From: G023898405 sp964368985
GTDB taxonomy: Bacteria > Myxococcota > UBA727 > JABDBI01
Reading direction: 5' to 3'
DNA: 64,000 nt
NCBI GenBank assembly: GCA_964368985.1
Contig: CAYJDW010000004.1
Location: 9,053-73,052 of the forward strand
Below are positions 8,675 to 16,506 of the stretch, in pieces. The number at the start of each line of letters is the position of its first letter. Position 1 is the stretch's first letter. The notes beneath the pieces are model-generated. The model ran no database searches. It was given only the letters and a program-made list of their open reading frames with translations, and was not told the origin of the DNA. A program made the position numbers and the translations under genes.

Positions 8675-9325
8675 TTATATATTTAAACGAACATAAAATG
8701 CGCCATCAGCCCCATGAACTCCATGGGCATAAGATATTTCTTTAATGTATTTTTGAAATAGATTTTCTTGTGTCCAAAGAAGAAAATGATACTTAATTAA
8801 ACCAACTTCTGTTCCGTCACTTAAGTATTCAACATTTTTACTGTGCTGACCTTTTCCGGTAATAATTAAAACAAATTTCTTCCCTAATTTGGAGGCATCT
8901 TCTAAAAATGCAGTGATTAGTTCTTTGGCTCGATTTACTCTTTTACCATGTAGATCAAGCTCATCCTCTGGTGAAAACTTGTAATCTGTAGGCAGCAAAG
9001 GGCTGTTGCTTAGATTTTTAACAGCAGTGGTTGATGATGCAGGTTTCGAATCATCAGAGGGATGAGCAGGTCGGCGAAGGTTAGCTGAAAGCTTCTCAAT
9101 GCACTGTTTAATCCATTCATTTTTTAAAAGACCGTCAGCTTTCAGCGCAGAACTTCGCCCTGTATTTATTTCAGTCTTGCGAGCTTTTTCCCATTGCACA
9201 TCGCACCCAGTGCGAGGGGCAGAGGCCTTGTTTTCCAAGCTTGATAAGTCAGGATTTTCACACGCTAGTATCGCATGGGGAATTACCAGAGTGAAGAAGA
9301 GGTTAAATAATAATATTTTATGCAT
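8675..9325 (-). CDS. Exported Smr-domain protein
   Basis: 216 residues. The N-terminus MHKILLFNLFFTLVIPHAILA followed by CEN is a Sec signal peptide; the Cys right after ILA could also be a lipidation site. A polar Ser/Pro linker leads to an Smr domain from about residue 118: ELDLHGKRVNRAKELI (the LDxHG signature), then VLIITGKGQHS and GAFYVRL at the end. Smr domains (MutS2 C-terminus, SmrA/SmrB) bind or nick nucleic acids and are normally cytoplasmic. A version with a secretion signal is unusual. ATG at 9325 follows aggaaagt, a good ribosome-binding site. Confidence 0.8.
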   Translation of the reverse strand: MHKILLFNLFFTLVIPHAILACENPDLSSLENKASAPRTGCDVQWEKARKTEINTGRSSALKADGLLKNEWIKQCIEKLSANLRRPAHPSDDSKPASSTTAVKNLSNSPLLPTDYKFSPEDELDLHGKRVNRAKELITAFLEDASKLGKKFVLIITGKGQHSKNVEYLSDGTEVGLIKYHFLLWTQENLFQKYIKEISYAHGVHGADGAFYVRLNI

Positions 9326-9488
9326 AGATACTTTCCTGAATAAATTAGTTAACTCATGGATAAAAGTGAATTTTATCTGTTAAATTATGTATTATATTAG
9401 CTTGGATCAAGCATTGGTTAATATTAGATAAGCTGAAGCCCCATTCGGTAGCTAAAATTCTAAGCGGCCAGAAGGTAAATCCAGGATC

Positions 9489-10676
9489 TTACTTATCAAT
9501 TTCCTCAGCACTAATGCCAAGAGAAGTCAGGATCACCGGCAGATCGTTTAGATCCAAATACAGAAGTAAATGGGGAATAGCCTGGGCGATGAAATAGGCG
9601 GGGCTTCGTAGGTGAAAGGTGATAGCTTGTTCTTCGTCGACGAAGAGGGCCGCTTTAATATCCCCTTCGGGCCCCTCAATTTCTCCGAAAGCAAATTTTT
9701 TTGAGCTGTTTTTGAGAATAATCTCTTTCTCTTCCCTCAGGGGTTTAGGCTCAAGGCCTTCGGTTTTAAAGCGGTTCAGGGTATCTTTCAGCCATAGAGC
9801 GCTCGATTGAATGTCGCGAATTCTTAAACTTAGGCGGGCCAAAGCGTCGCCGCCTTCAGCAATATTTATTTTAGGCAAAGGACCGTAGTCAATGGAGGAG
9901 TTGGCGCTCCCTCTTAAATCATAAAAATTTCGATTAGCTCGTATGAATGCGCCGCTTAAGCCTAATGAGCTTGCGAGAGTGAGGTTAATAATAGCTTTTT
10001 TTCTTAGCTGACCCTGAATAGTTTCATATTCAGAACTGATATCCATGTCGTCGATGATTTGTATAATAGCTTCACTTATTTCTAGAAGATCTCGTGTAGC
10101 TAAAGTGCTAAGAGAATTTTGTGGGGTATTATTATTGACAGTACCGAGCATGAGAGCTTCACTTTTTATTAGATTTTTTCCGCTCCGCGCTAGGTCGAAT
10201 AAATTATCTGCATTAAGGCTCATAAAAATATCTTTGAGGACGCAAAAATGGTGATATATCCGCGCCACCTCCAAGGCCAGTGCTCTCATTTGTTTTATTT
10301 CTAAACTGGCATCGTAATCTAATAAATTTTCATAAGCCGAGACGAGGGCCAACTGATAAAAAATTGGTGTGCGATGGTTAATTCTTGCAATGCTATTTAT
10401 ACCTTCAATAAAACTATTCTCAGCAATAATCTGTTCAAGGTCGTGACAGAAATAGCCGCGACTAACCTGACTGTTGATAATCCTCGAGCCAAGCAATTTA
10501 AGTTCCAAACCAATTTTAATAGCCAGGCGATCAAAAAATGGATTTAACGCGTGACTGGCGAGCTGAGTCATGGTGGGGGAGACATTGCTGGTGCTTGGCG
10601 CGGATTGATAAAGTTCTTTCTGCTGAAAGCGCGAAATCAATAAAGTGTTGTCTACGGGAAGAGCTGATCTTTTCAC
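9489..10676 (-). CDS. Divergent NuoD-like (49-kDa complex I subunit) protein
   Basis: 395 residues. It can be laid along NuoD and group 4 hydrogenase large subunits. RGYFCHDLEQIIAEN (73-87) corresponds to the NuoD block GYLHRGIEKLAEN. YENLLDYDASLEIKQMRAL follows the VEKLLGIEVPxRAQYIRVL block, and LGLSGAFIRANRNFYDLR (238-255) follows TGPMLRxSGxPYDLR. The end SLGISAEEIDK matches the NuoD ending. The quinone-site loop HPSTHG is replaced (LNPFFD), and no NiFe Cys pairs exist, so it is not a hydrogenase. It is the last gene of a four-gene operon in nuoABCD order. Role unknown; it may be a stand-alone Q-module or a relict. Confidence 0.7.
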   Translation of the reverse strand: MKRSALPVDNTLLISRFQQKELYQSAPSTSNVSPTMTQLASHALNPFFDRLAIKIGLELKLLGSRIINSQVSRGYFCHDLEQIIAENSFIEGINSIARINHRTPIFYQLALVSAYENLLDYDASLEIKQMRALALEVARIYHHFCVLKDIFMSLNADNLFDLARSGKNLIKSEALMLGTVNNNTPQNSLSTLATRDLLEISEAIIQIIDDMDISSEYETIQGQLRKKAIINLTLASSLGLSGAFIRANRNFYDLRGSANSSIDYGPLPKINIAEGGDALARLSLRIRDIQSSALWLKDTLNRFKTEGLEPKPLREEKEIILKNSSKKFAFGEIEGPEGDIKAALFVDEEQAITFHLRSPAYFIAQAIPHLLLYLDLNDLPVILTSLGISAEEIDK

Positions 10677-10685
10677 CTGTCACTC

Positions 10686-11093
10686 CTAGCTTTCATCTAT
10701 ATCAAATTTAAATTTCTTGCTTATATCGCTTTCAAGCCATCGCGCGCCCGCAAATAGCGAAGCAATACTAGGTATTAAACTTGCGCCTTGATTACTTTCG
10801 ATCACTATATTGACGCGATAAGGCAATTTTAAGCTTTTTAGTTGATAAATTATTTCATGAGTTGATTGGGGATCGATAACGTCATTCTTCCACGGTAATA
10901 ATTTTGTTTTTATAACAATAATTTGATCCAGAAGCGTCAAGCGTGTATCAGGATCATGCTTTAAAAAATAACTCGCGGCATTCAAATGGCTCGGATCTAC
11001 TTTTATAAAATAACCCTCAGCCAAGGCAAGATCATCTTGAACAATGAGACTTCCTAGACGCTGGTCAAGAAGAGATTTTAGGCTTTTAAACAT
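10686..11093 (-). CDS. Divergent NuoC-like (30-kDa complex I subunit) protein
   Basis: 135 residues. The C-terminal half carries the NuoC pattern: HEIIYQLKSLKLPYRVNI (79-96), then LIPSIASLF and ARWLESDISKKF (117-128), which parallels the family's VPSI...A-x-WxEREvyDxFG. The terminal segment that usually follows is missing, so the protein is shorter than NuoC. It overlaps the upstream NuoB-like gene by 16 nt and ends 9 nt before the NuoD-like gene. The call rests on these motifs plus gene order. Confidence 0.65.
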   Translation of the reverse strand: MFKSLKSLLDQRLGSLIVQDDLALAEGYFIKVDPSHLNAASYFLKHDPDTRLTLLDQIIVIKTKLLPWKNDVIDPQSTHEIIYQLKSLKLPYRVNIVIESNQGASLIPSIASLFAGARWLESDISKKFKFDIDES

Positions 11094-11473
11094 CGACGAG
11101 CCTCAAAAATTAATTGTGCGAGATCAGTTTTATCAAGCAGGCATTGAGAAAGAGTTTTATTGATTTTAAAATTAGTAATAGTGGATGTTGATGTTTTGTT
11201 GTGAATACGATTATCACAGCCATTTATATGCAGTAAAAAACTATTTTTTGGCAAATAAGTTAAATAGGTAGTGATATCGACGGATAATTTGCTCGAAAGG
11301 CTTCCCCAAATCACCAGCATATTCGCTTCAAAAATAGAGGTTGCATCATAACAAAGATGATGTTTGCTCAAATTTTTTCGCGCAAATTCACGAGCCATAT
11401 TTGAACAACACGTCGTGCCAAGGATTTGAAAAATATTAACGGGGATAGCCCAAGGAGGCATGAGACTCTTCAT
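11078..11473 (-). CDS. Divergent NuoB-like Fe-S subunit with four cluster cysteines
   Basis: 131 residues from the ATG at 11473, which overlaps the upstream stop as ATGA; an upstream TTG at 11506 is less likely. The order SLMPPW...LGTTCC (C22, C23), then NMLVIWGSLSSKLS (cf. the NuoB block DLMIVAGTLTxKMA), then INGC (C86) and LSQC (C111), reproduces the spacing of the four N2-cluster ligands of NuoB. The flanking GSCA and GCPP contexts are degenerate. Retention of all four Cys suggests that a [4Fe-4S] cluster is kept. Confidence 0.7.
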   Translation of the reverse strand: MKSLMPPWAIPVNIFQILGTTCCSNMAREFARKNLSKHHLCYDATSIFEANMLVIWGSLSSKLSVDITTYLTYLPKNSFLLHINGCDNRIHNKTSTSTITNFKINKTLSQCLLDKTDLAQLIFEARRCLKA

Positions 11474-11772
11474 ATTTTTCTGCCCGATTTTTTTCTCCAC
11501 CACCAAAACAAGAAAGGCGTGAATAGAGCGGAGATTATTATGGTGTTTTGTTTGTCATGAAGAGATAAATTTTGTGATATTAACAGAAATAATAAAGACA
11601 CCCAAAGGTTAAAAAATAACATGATGGTTAGCAAAAAATCGTCGGGTAAAATCATGGGTGCAAGAATTTTTTTTAAGGGCATTTCTTTAGATAGCCATAA
11701 TCCTCTGAACAAGGCCGCCAGGACAATTAAAATTATTATGATGACGAGACTTAAGATTATTTTTTGTAACAT
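11470..11772 (-). CDS. Small three-TM membrane protein at the NuoA position
   Basis: 100 residues from ATG at 11772; an upstream TTG at 11808 would add 12. Three hydrophobic helices are seen at about 3-25, 42-66 and 75-90, the last followed by WWWRKKSGRKI, which resembles the basic end of NuoA. Size, topology and first position in an A-B-C-D order suggest a NuoA-like membrane anchor. The sequence similarity itself is weak, and I rely on context. The stop overlaps the next ATG (ATGA). Confidence 0.55.
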   Translation of the reverse strand: MLQKIILSLVIIIILIVLAALFRGLWLSKEMPLKKILAPMILPDDFLLTIMLFFNLWVSLLFLLISQNLSLHDKQNTIIISALFTPFLFWWWRKKSGRKI

Positions 11773-11894
11773 TGATTGACCCGGGATTTGGCAAATATCG
11801 TTACCCAAAATGGTGATAAGATTAATATAACAGGCTCTGGCTTAGCTGATAGTGGCTCTTCGTGATTTTTTTATTTTATTACCCGGGAGGGGCG

Positions 11895-13127
11895 ATGTTT
11901 CGAAATGAAGATGTAGAGGCAGCATACTCGCGAATTAAAAATGATATTATTTTAAGTCCATGCCTTTTTTCGCCATGGCTCTCTAAGGCCACGGGGGCGC
12001 AAGTATTTCTCAAATTGGAAAACATGCAGCAAACCGGCTCGTTTAAAGAACGGGGGGCTCTTAACTTTTTACTCTCTCGGCCTCGTGGATCGATCAAGCA
12101 GGTGGTGGCGGCATCAGCCGGCAATCATGCGCAGGCGGTGGCATTGCATGCGCGTAAACTGGGAATTCCTGCCGCTATTTTTATGCCACTTGGAACATCG
12201 AATACTAAAATTCTTCAAACTGAAAAATATGAGGCGCAGGTAAAATTAGTAGGACAAAATTACGACGAGGCTTATGCCTGTGCCAAGGAATTTAGTAAGG
12301 AGCATGACGCGGATTATTTACATGCCTATAATGATCTCGACGTCATTATTGGCCAAGCGACGATTGGACTTGAAATTAATGCGGCCATTGGCGTACCCGA
12401 TTTTATTTTTGCGCCTATTGGCGGCGGTGGATTATTTTCTGGTATTGCCCAATATTTCGCCAACAATAAAGCCAAAGGTCCCAAAATGATCGGTGTCGAG
12501 GCTTTGGCATTTCAATCAATGGCGCAGGCTCTGGATAAAGGTCGACCTTTTTCTTTGAACGGTGAAAAAACCATTGCCGACGGCATTGCGGTGCGAAAGG
12601 TGGGCAGTTTGACCCATGAGATTTGTGCCAAACTAAACCCAACTTTAATAAGTGTCGATGATGACTGCATTCAACATGCGATTATGGTGTTATTGGAAAG
12701 ACAAAAAATTGTCACTGAGGGAGCAGGGGCCGCTGCTACCGCCGGACTTTTACTCGATACATTTAAAAATGAATTGGTGAATAGAAAAGTTGTGGTTGTT
12801 GTTTCGGGTGGAAATATTGATATCAGCCTTTTGTCGAGGTTGACTGGGCAGGAGTTGATCAAATCAGGTCGTTTGTGTCGTATGTCGCTGGTCATCAAGG
12901 ATACGCCTGGATCTTTGTCCCGTTTACTCTCGAGTATTACGCGGGCATTTGGCAATATTGTTGATATTCAGCATGAACGTTCATTTGCTGTATTGAGATG
13001 GAATGAAGTTTTAGTTCATGTGACGGTAGAAACTAAAGATGAAATTCATGAAAAAAATATGCTATCTCTACTCATGGAAGAAGGATATCAAATCAAAACT
13101 CTGATGGGGAATAATTTTGTTTCGTGA
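11895..13127 (+). CDS. ilvA: Threonine ammonia-lyase (threonine deaminase) with ACT domain
   Basis: 410 residues. A PLP enzyme that deaminates threonine to 2-oxobutanoate, the first step of isoleucine synthesis. The PLP lysine is K51 in GSFKERGA, the glycine loop is GGGGL (176-180), and SAGNHAQAV is typical of the family. A C-terminal ACT domain (about 330-405, starting MSLVIKDTPGSLSRLL) suggests amino-acid allostery. It is the short TdcB-like length rather than the 500-residue biosynthetic form. ATG at 11895 is chosen for the very strong site gggagggg just upstream. It overlaps the next gene by 11 nt. Confidence 0.93.
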   Translation: MFRNEDVEAAYSRIKNDIILSPCLFSPWLSKATGAQVFLKLENMQQTGSFKERGALNFLLSRPRGSIKQVVAASAGNHAQAVALHARKLGIPAAIFMPLGTSNTKILQTEKYEAQVKLVGQNYDEAYACAKEFSKEHDADYLHAYNDLDVIIGQATIGLEINAAIGVPDFIFAPIGGGGLFSGIAQYFANNKAKGPKMIGVEALAFQSMAQALDKGRPFSLNGEKTIADGIAVRKVGSLTHEICAKLNPTLISVDDDCIQHAIMVLLERQKIVTEGAGAAATAGLLLDTFKNELVNRKVVVVVSGGNIDISLLSRLTGQELIKSGRLCRMSLVIKDTPGSLSRLLSSITRAFGNIVDIQHERSFAVLRWNEVLVHVTVETKDEIHEKNMLSLLMEEGYQIKTLMGNNFVS

Positions 13128-15015
13128 TGGCGAAAAAACACCACTTCAAAGCCGAAAAAGTTTGCCCATTAGCTGGCGCCTTTCATTGCATATCGCCGCC
13201 ATGGGAAGCCTTCTTTGTCTGAGCGTGCTTTTGTCGCTTTTGCCTTTTCAATATGGTCGCGTGGAGCAAGAGGCCATCACCGAGGCACGCATACTTGCTG
13301 AAGCCGTGTCGGCGATTTATCAGCGCCTAGGTCCCGGCGAGCCCAAAGATTTTGCGCGAAAACTTCTTCTTCGCGTGGCGCGTACGCCGCATATTTCCGT
13401 CGTAAATGTTTATGATGAGCGAGGTATCGTTCGCTACAGCACTGATTCGCGGGAGCTTGGTAAACATTATGCCTTTCGTCTCGGCGTCATTCGCGAGGAA
13501 AATACCCTTACCGTGAGCCATGTTGCCATTGATTCAAGCTCTGGGATCGGCAGTGTTTCAGTACTCATTGATCGCGATTTGATGCTTTTAAGCACGCACC
13601 GTTTATTCGCGCAAGTTGGCATGGGTTTGTTAGGCGTAATTTGCATTTTGTCCTTCCTCGTTAAAGGTTTAGCGGAAAGGCTGGTAAGTTCCCGTTTGGG
13701 GCGCTTAATGAATTTCATTGAAGATGCCGAAAAAGGTTCTTTTTTGATTCGCGCAGAAGTGGATCGTAACGATGAGATTGGCCACGTTATCGTGGGTTTT
13801 AATCAGCTCTTAGGGGTGATTACCCAAATTGAAGCTCGTGCTTTAGAAAAAGAACATAATTTGCAGGATGCCGAGGCGCAAAAACATATGCGCTTGAAAC
13901 TCGAAGAGACTCTTTTTAAGCTGGAGCGTTCCAATGAACGTTTAAATGGCAAAGTCCAAGCGCAAGAATTGCTCATGGAAGCGGCCCACCGTCTTGGCGG
14001 TACCTTGCAACGTGAATCAGTAGTGGAAAGGCTTGCCAATCTGGTGCAGGAAAAACTTGCCTGGCCTCAATTTGCCGTTTTTTTAATGGAGACCAAAAAT
14101 CAGGATCGATTCGCGCTCAAATTGGTCGCCGCCATTGGCATTAGCAAGGACATTATTTCGCTCCACAGCCAAGTGCTGATTGGCGAGGGAATTACTGGCA
14201 TTGTGGCACAAACGGGTGCTCCTTTAATCATCGCTAATCTTGAAAAAGAGAAGAGTTTGAAATTGTGGGAGCCGCAAAATCGTGAGGCGGATTCTCAGGA
14301 ATTTGGCAAAACCGGATCGCTGATGGCGGTGCCGATGATTCATAAAGGACGTGTCTTAGGGGTTTTTGTATTTTTGCATCCTAAGATCAATATTTTTGAT
14401 AAAGAGCATGTTGATTTGATCTCCGCTCTGGGTGCTCAAACAGCATTGGCAATAATCAATGCTGAATTATATGAAACAACATTAGAACTTGCTACCTCAG
14501 ATCCTTTAACAGGGATAATGAATAGACGAGCAATGGTGCGACAAATAGAATATGAACTTACTCGCACACAGAGATTTAATACTGATTTAGCATTGTTGTT
14601 GGTAGATGTGGATCACTTTAAAGCTTATAACGACCGCATGGGCCACGTTCTCGGCGATGTGGCTTTGAAAGAAATAGCTAATGCGCTGAAAGAAAGTATT
14701 CGAAAAGTAGATACGGTCGCCCGTTTCGGCGGCGAAGAATTTTGCGTCATCTTGCCACAAACCAGTGAAAAGGCCGCTTGCGAGGTGGCCAATAAACTTT
14801 GCGAATCGGTACGGGCTTTAAAATTACGCGGCGCGGAAAAACAAGAACTCGGTCATTTATCCGTTTCGGTGGGGATTGCGGTCATTCCTGGCAATGCGGA
14901 CATTTTGGATCGAGAAGATATCTTGACGGATCTGATTGCCGCTGCCGACCAGGCACTTTACGAAGCCAAGGGCCTAGGGCGAGATCGCTTTATGGTGAAT
15001 CGGCACTTTATTTGA
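13117..15015 (+). CDS. Membrane sensor diguanylate cyclase (HAMP-GAF-GGDEF)
   Basis: 632 residues. It makes cyclic di-GMP from two GTP. Domain order: TM1 about 25-45, periplasmic sensor to about 165, TM2 about 167-190, HAMP-like 190-240, coiled coil 240-290, GAF about 295-445, GGDEF 465-630. The active-site signature is intact as GGEEF (538-542). An inhibitory I-site RxxD (R529-KV-D532) sits five residues upstream, so product feedback is likely. The best start is a TTG overlapping ilvA by 11 nt. No c-di-GMP effector is seen nearby. Confidence 0.9.
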   Translation: MFRDGEKTPLQSRKSLPISWRLSLHIAAMGSLLCLSVLLSLLPFQYGRVEQEAITEARILAEAVSAIYQRLGPGEPKDFARKLLLRVARTPHISVVNVYDERGIVRYSTDSRELGKHYAFRLGVIREENTLTVSHVAIDSSSGIGSVSVLIDRDLMLLSTHRLFAQVGMGLLGVICILSFLVKGLAERLVSSRLGRLMNFIEDAEKGSFLIRAEVDRNDEIGHVIVGFNQLLGVITQIEARALEKEHNLQDAEAQKHMRLKLEETLFKLERSNERLNGKVQAQELLMEAAHRLGGTLQRESVVERLANLVQEKLAWPQFAVFLMETKNQDRFALKLVAAIGISKDIISLHSQVLIGEGITGIVAQTGAPLIIANLEKEKSLKLWEPQNREADSQEFGKTGSLMAVPMIHKGRVLGVFVFLHPKINIFDKEHVDLISALGAQTALAIINAELYETTLELATSDPLTGIMNRRAMVRQIEYELTRTQRFNTDLALLLVDVDHFKAYNDRMGHVLGDVALKEIANALKESIRKVDTVARFGGEEFCVILPQTSEKAACEVANKLCESVRALKLRGAEKQELGHLSVSVGIAVIPGNADILDREDILTDLIAAADQALYEAKGLGRDRFMVNRHFI

Positions 15016-15026
15016 GTGGAAACGAA

Positions 15027-15060
15027 CCTAAACCTTACAATGATTTTGCTAAGGTTTAGG
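15027..15060 (+). terminator. Stem-loop after the diguanylate cyclase gene
   Basis: cctaaacctta (15027-15037) pairs perfectly with taaggtttagg (15050-15060) around a 12-nt loop, 12 nt after the stop codon. The following bases actttgttt are only weakly T-rich, so termination is probable rather than certain. Confidence 0.5.
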
Positions 15061-15071
15061 ACTTTGTTTGC

Positions 15072-15102
15072 CGTGAAGATTGCGAACGTAGCGCGGCAAT
15101 CC
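15072..15102. repeat. Partial copy of dispersed attgcgagc/gtagcgcgg repeat
   Basis: The segment gattgcgaacgtagcgcgg matches the arms of the palindromic element at 29245-29334 and the sequence at the window's right edge. It appears here as a single arm. Confidence 0.5.
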
Positions 15103-15178
15103 ATGCCTAACTTTGGATGGTCACTCTAGGTCAGTAATTGATTAAAAACTGATACGAAATTTTTTTGGAGTATATATT

Positions 15179-16396
15179 GTGGCGCTTATAAATGATGAGC
15201 AAAGAGAAGTAGCGGAAATAATTTCCTTTCAAGTTTCTTATAGCCGGCAGCATATTAAAGCTACGTGGGGCCTAGCTATTGTCATTGCGCTTACGTTCCT
15301 TTTGGAAGAGTTATTTGGCGGCAGTACGAGCACTTCTGTACTGGTCCGGATGGGGGCCAATGTTAAGGAATTGGTGAGTGAAGGTCAGTATTTTCGATTG
15401 ATGTCGTCGGTATTTTTGCATTCTGGATATATGCACGTATTTTTTAATACCTATGTATTATTTGCCTTAGGTGGATTTTTTAATCGTATTCTTGGTGAAG
15501 CTAAATATCTGACGGTATTTTTTGTGTCTGGAATTGCAGGTTCCTTAGCGAGTTTTTATTTGGGAAAAGCTGCGATCAGTGTTGGCGCCTCCGGCGCGAT
15601 TTGGGGATTATTTGGCGCGAGCCTTGCCTTGGCTTTCTTTAAAACTCGCCTCATTCCCGAGGCTATTCGCTTACGTTTAAGAAAAGTTACTTTGATAAAC
15701 CTTGCCATCAATCTGGGCGTGTCGTTTTTGCCTATGGTAGACATGTGGGCTCATATTGGCGGTGGCGTTGCTGGATTTTTATGTAGTTTGTTGATGATAT
15801 TCCATAGCAATAGCCAGGCTATCAATCGTCTTAAAACCCATCTCTTTCAATTTTTGGCGACATTTTTATTTTTGACTTATTTAGTAAGCATGGTTTTTGT
15901 TATTGCTAGTTATCGTCCTTGGCAAGATCAATTTAGTGCTGATTTAGTCGAAGTCCCCCTCGTAGGAGTGCCCTTTTCGGTCGAGATACCCAAAGGCTTG
16001 GCACTAAAAAAGAGTGAGGAAGGGCAGGCGCCAATTTTTCTCTTTGGTGACCTGACTTTTGATCAAATGGTTATTGAGTTGCAGTTTTATAAGGATCAAG
16101 TGCCAAGCCAACAAGCTCAAGAATGGTTAAGCAGCCAACAAAAACAACTTCTCCAAGATCCCACGGTGGGAAGCGATATTAAGAGATCCCTAGATTTAAG
16201 AAATCCTGCTGGCGGACCTGAACTTTTTTATAAACTTGAACCAAAGGGTGATTTTGTCGCCTTCACTTTTGTGATTGTGCGGGAAGGCTATGCCATTAAA
16301 ATGATTTTTGTGAGTGAAAAATCAACGCCACAGGCGCAGGTGGAGAAGCTGGCGCGACAGGTGATTGATAGTATTAAGAGCACGTCCAATAGTTAA
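15179..16396 (+). CDS. Rhomboid-family intramembrane serine protease with C-terminal extension
   Basis: 405 residues. It cleaves membrane-protein substrates within the bilayer. Hallmarks are FLHSGYMHVFFNTYVL (79-94), the GASG serine motif (136-139, Ser138) and the catalytic His in AHIGGGVAGF (H192). About six TM helices occupy 28-215 and another lies near 230-245. A soluble domain of about 150 residues follows with no motif I recognise. GTG start with tttttggag upstream. The substrate is unknown. Convergent with ppiD across a bidirectional terminator. Confidence 0.9.
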   Translation: MALINDEQREVAEIISFQVSYSRQHIKATWGLAIVIALTFLLEELFGGSTSTSVLVRMGANVKELVSEGQYFRLMSSVFLHSGYMHVFFNTYVLFALGGFFNRILGEAKYLTVFFVSGIAGSLASFYLGKAAISVGASGAIWGLFGASLALAFFKTRLIPEAIRLRLRKVTLINLAINLGVSFLPMVDMWAHIGGGVAGFLCSLLMIFHSNSQAINRLKTHLFQFLATFLFLTYLVSMVFVIASYRPWQDQFSADLVEVPLVGVPFSVEIPKGLALKKSEEGQAPIFLFGDLTFDQMVIELQFYKDQVPSQQAQEWLSSQQKQLLQDPTVGSDIKRSLDLRNPAGGPELFYKLEPKGDFVAFTFVIVREGYAIKMIFVSEKSTPQAQVEKLARQVIDSIKSTSNS

Positions 16397-16453
16397 TAGA
16401 GCTTCTCTGGCACACCCCTCGCCATCTTCATGCCCCCTTCTCAAACGTGACCC

Positions 16454-16485
16454 AAAAAAAACCTCGCAACAAGTGCGAGGTTTTT
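16454..16485. terminator. Bidirectional rho-independent terminator
   Basis: An A-run (16454-16461), then cctcgca (16462-16468), loop acaag, tgcgagg (16474-16480) and a T-run. It serves both the rhomboid gene (+) and ppiD (-), which converge here. Confidence 0.9.
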
Positions 16486-16506
16486 AATCAACCAGTTTCT
16501 TAAAAC

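Noticed and set aside
9489..11473. Group 4 [NiFe]-hydrogenase (Ech/Mbh/Hyc)
   Set aside because: The large-subunit-like protein lacks both CxxC nickel-ligand motifs and ends like NuoD, so a hydrogenase call is not supported.
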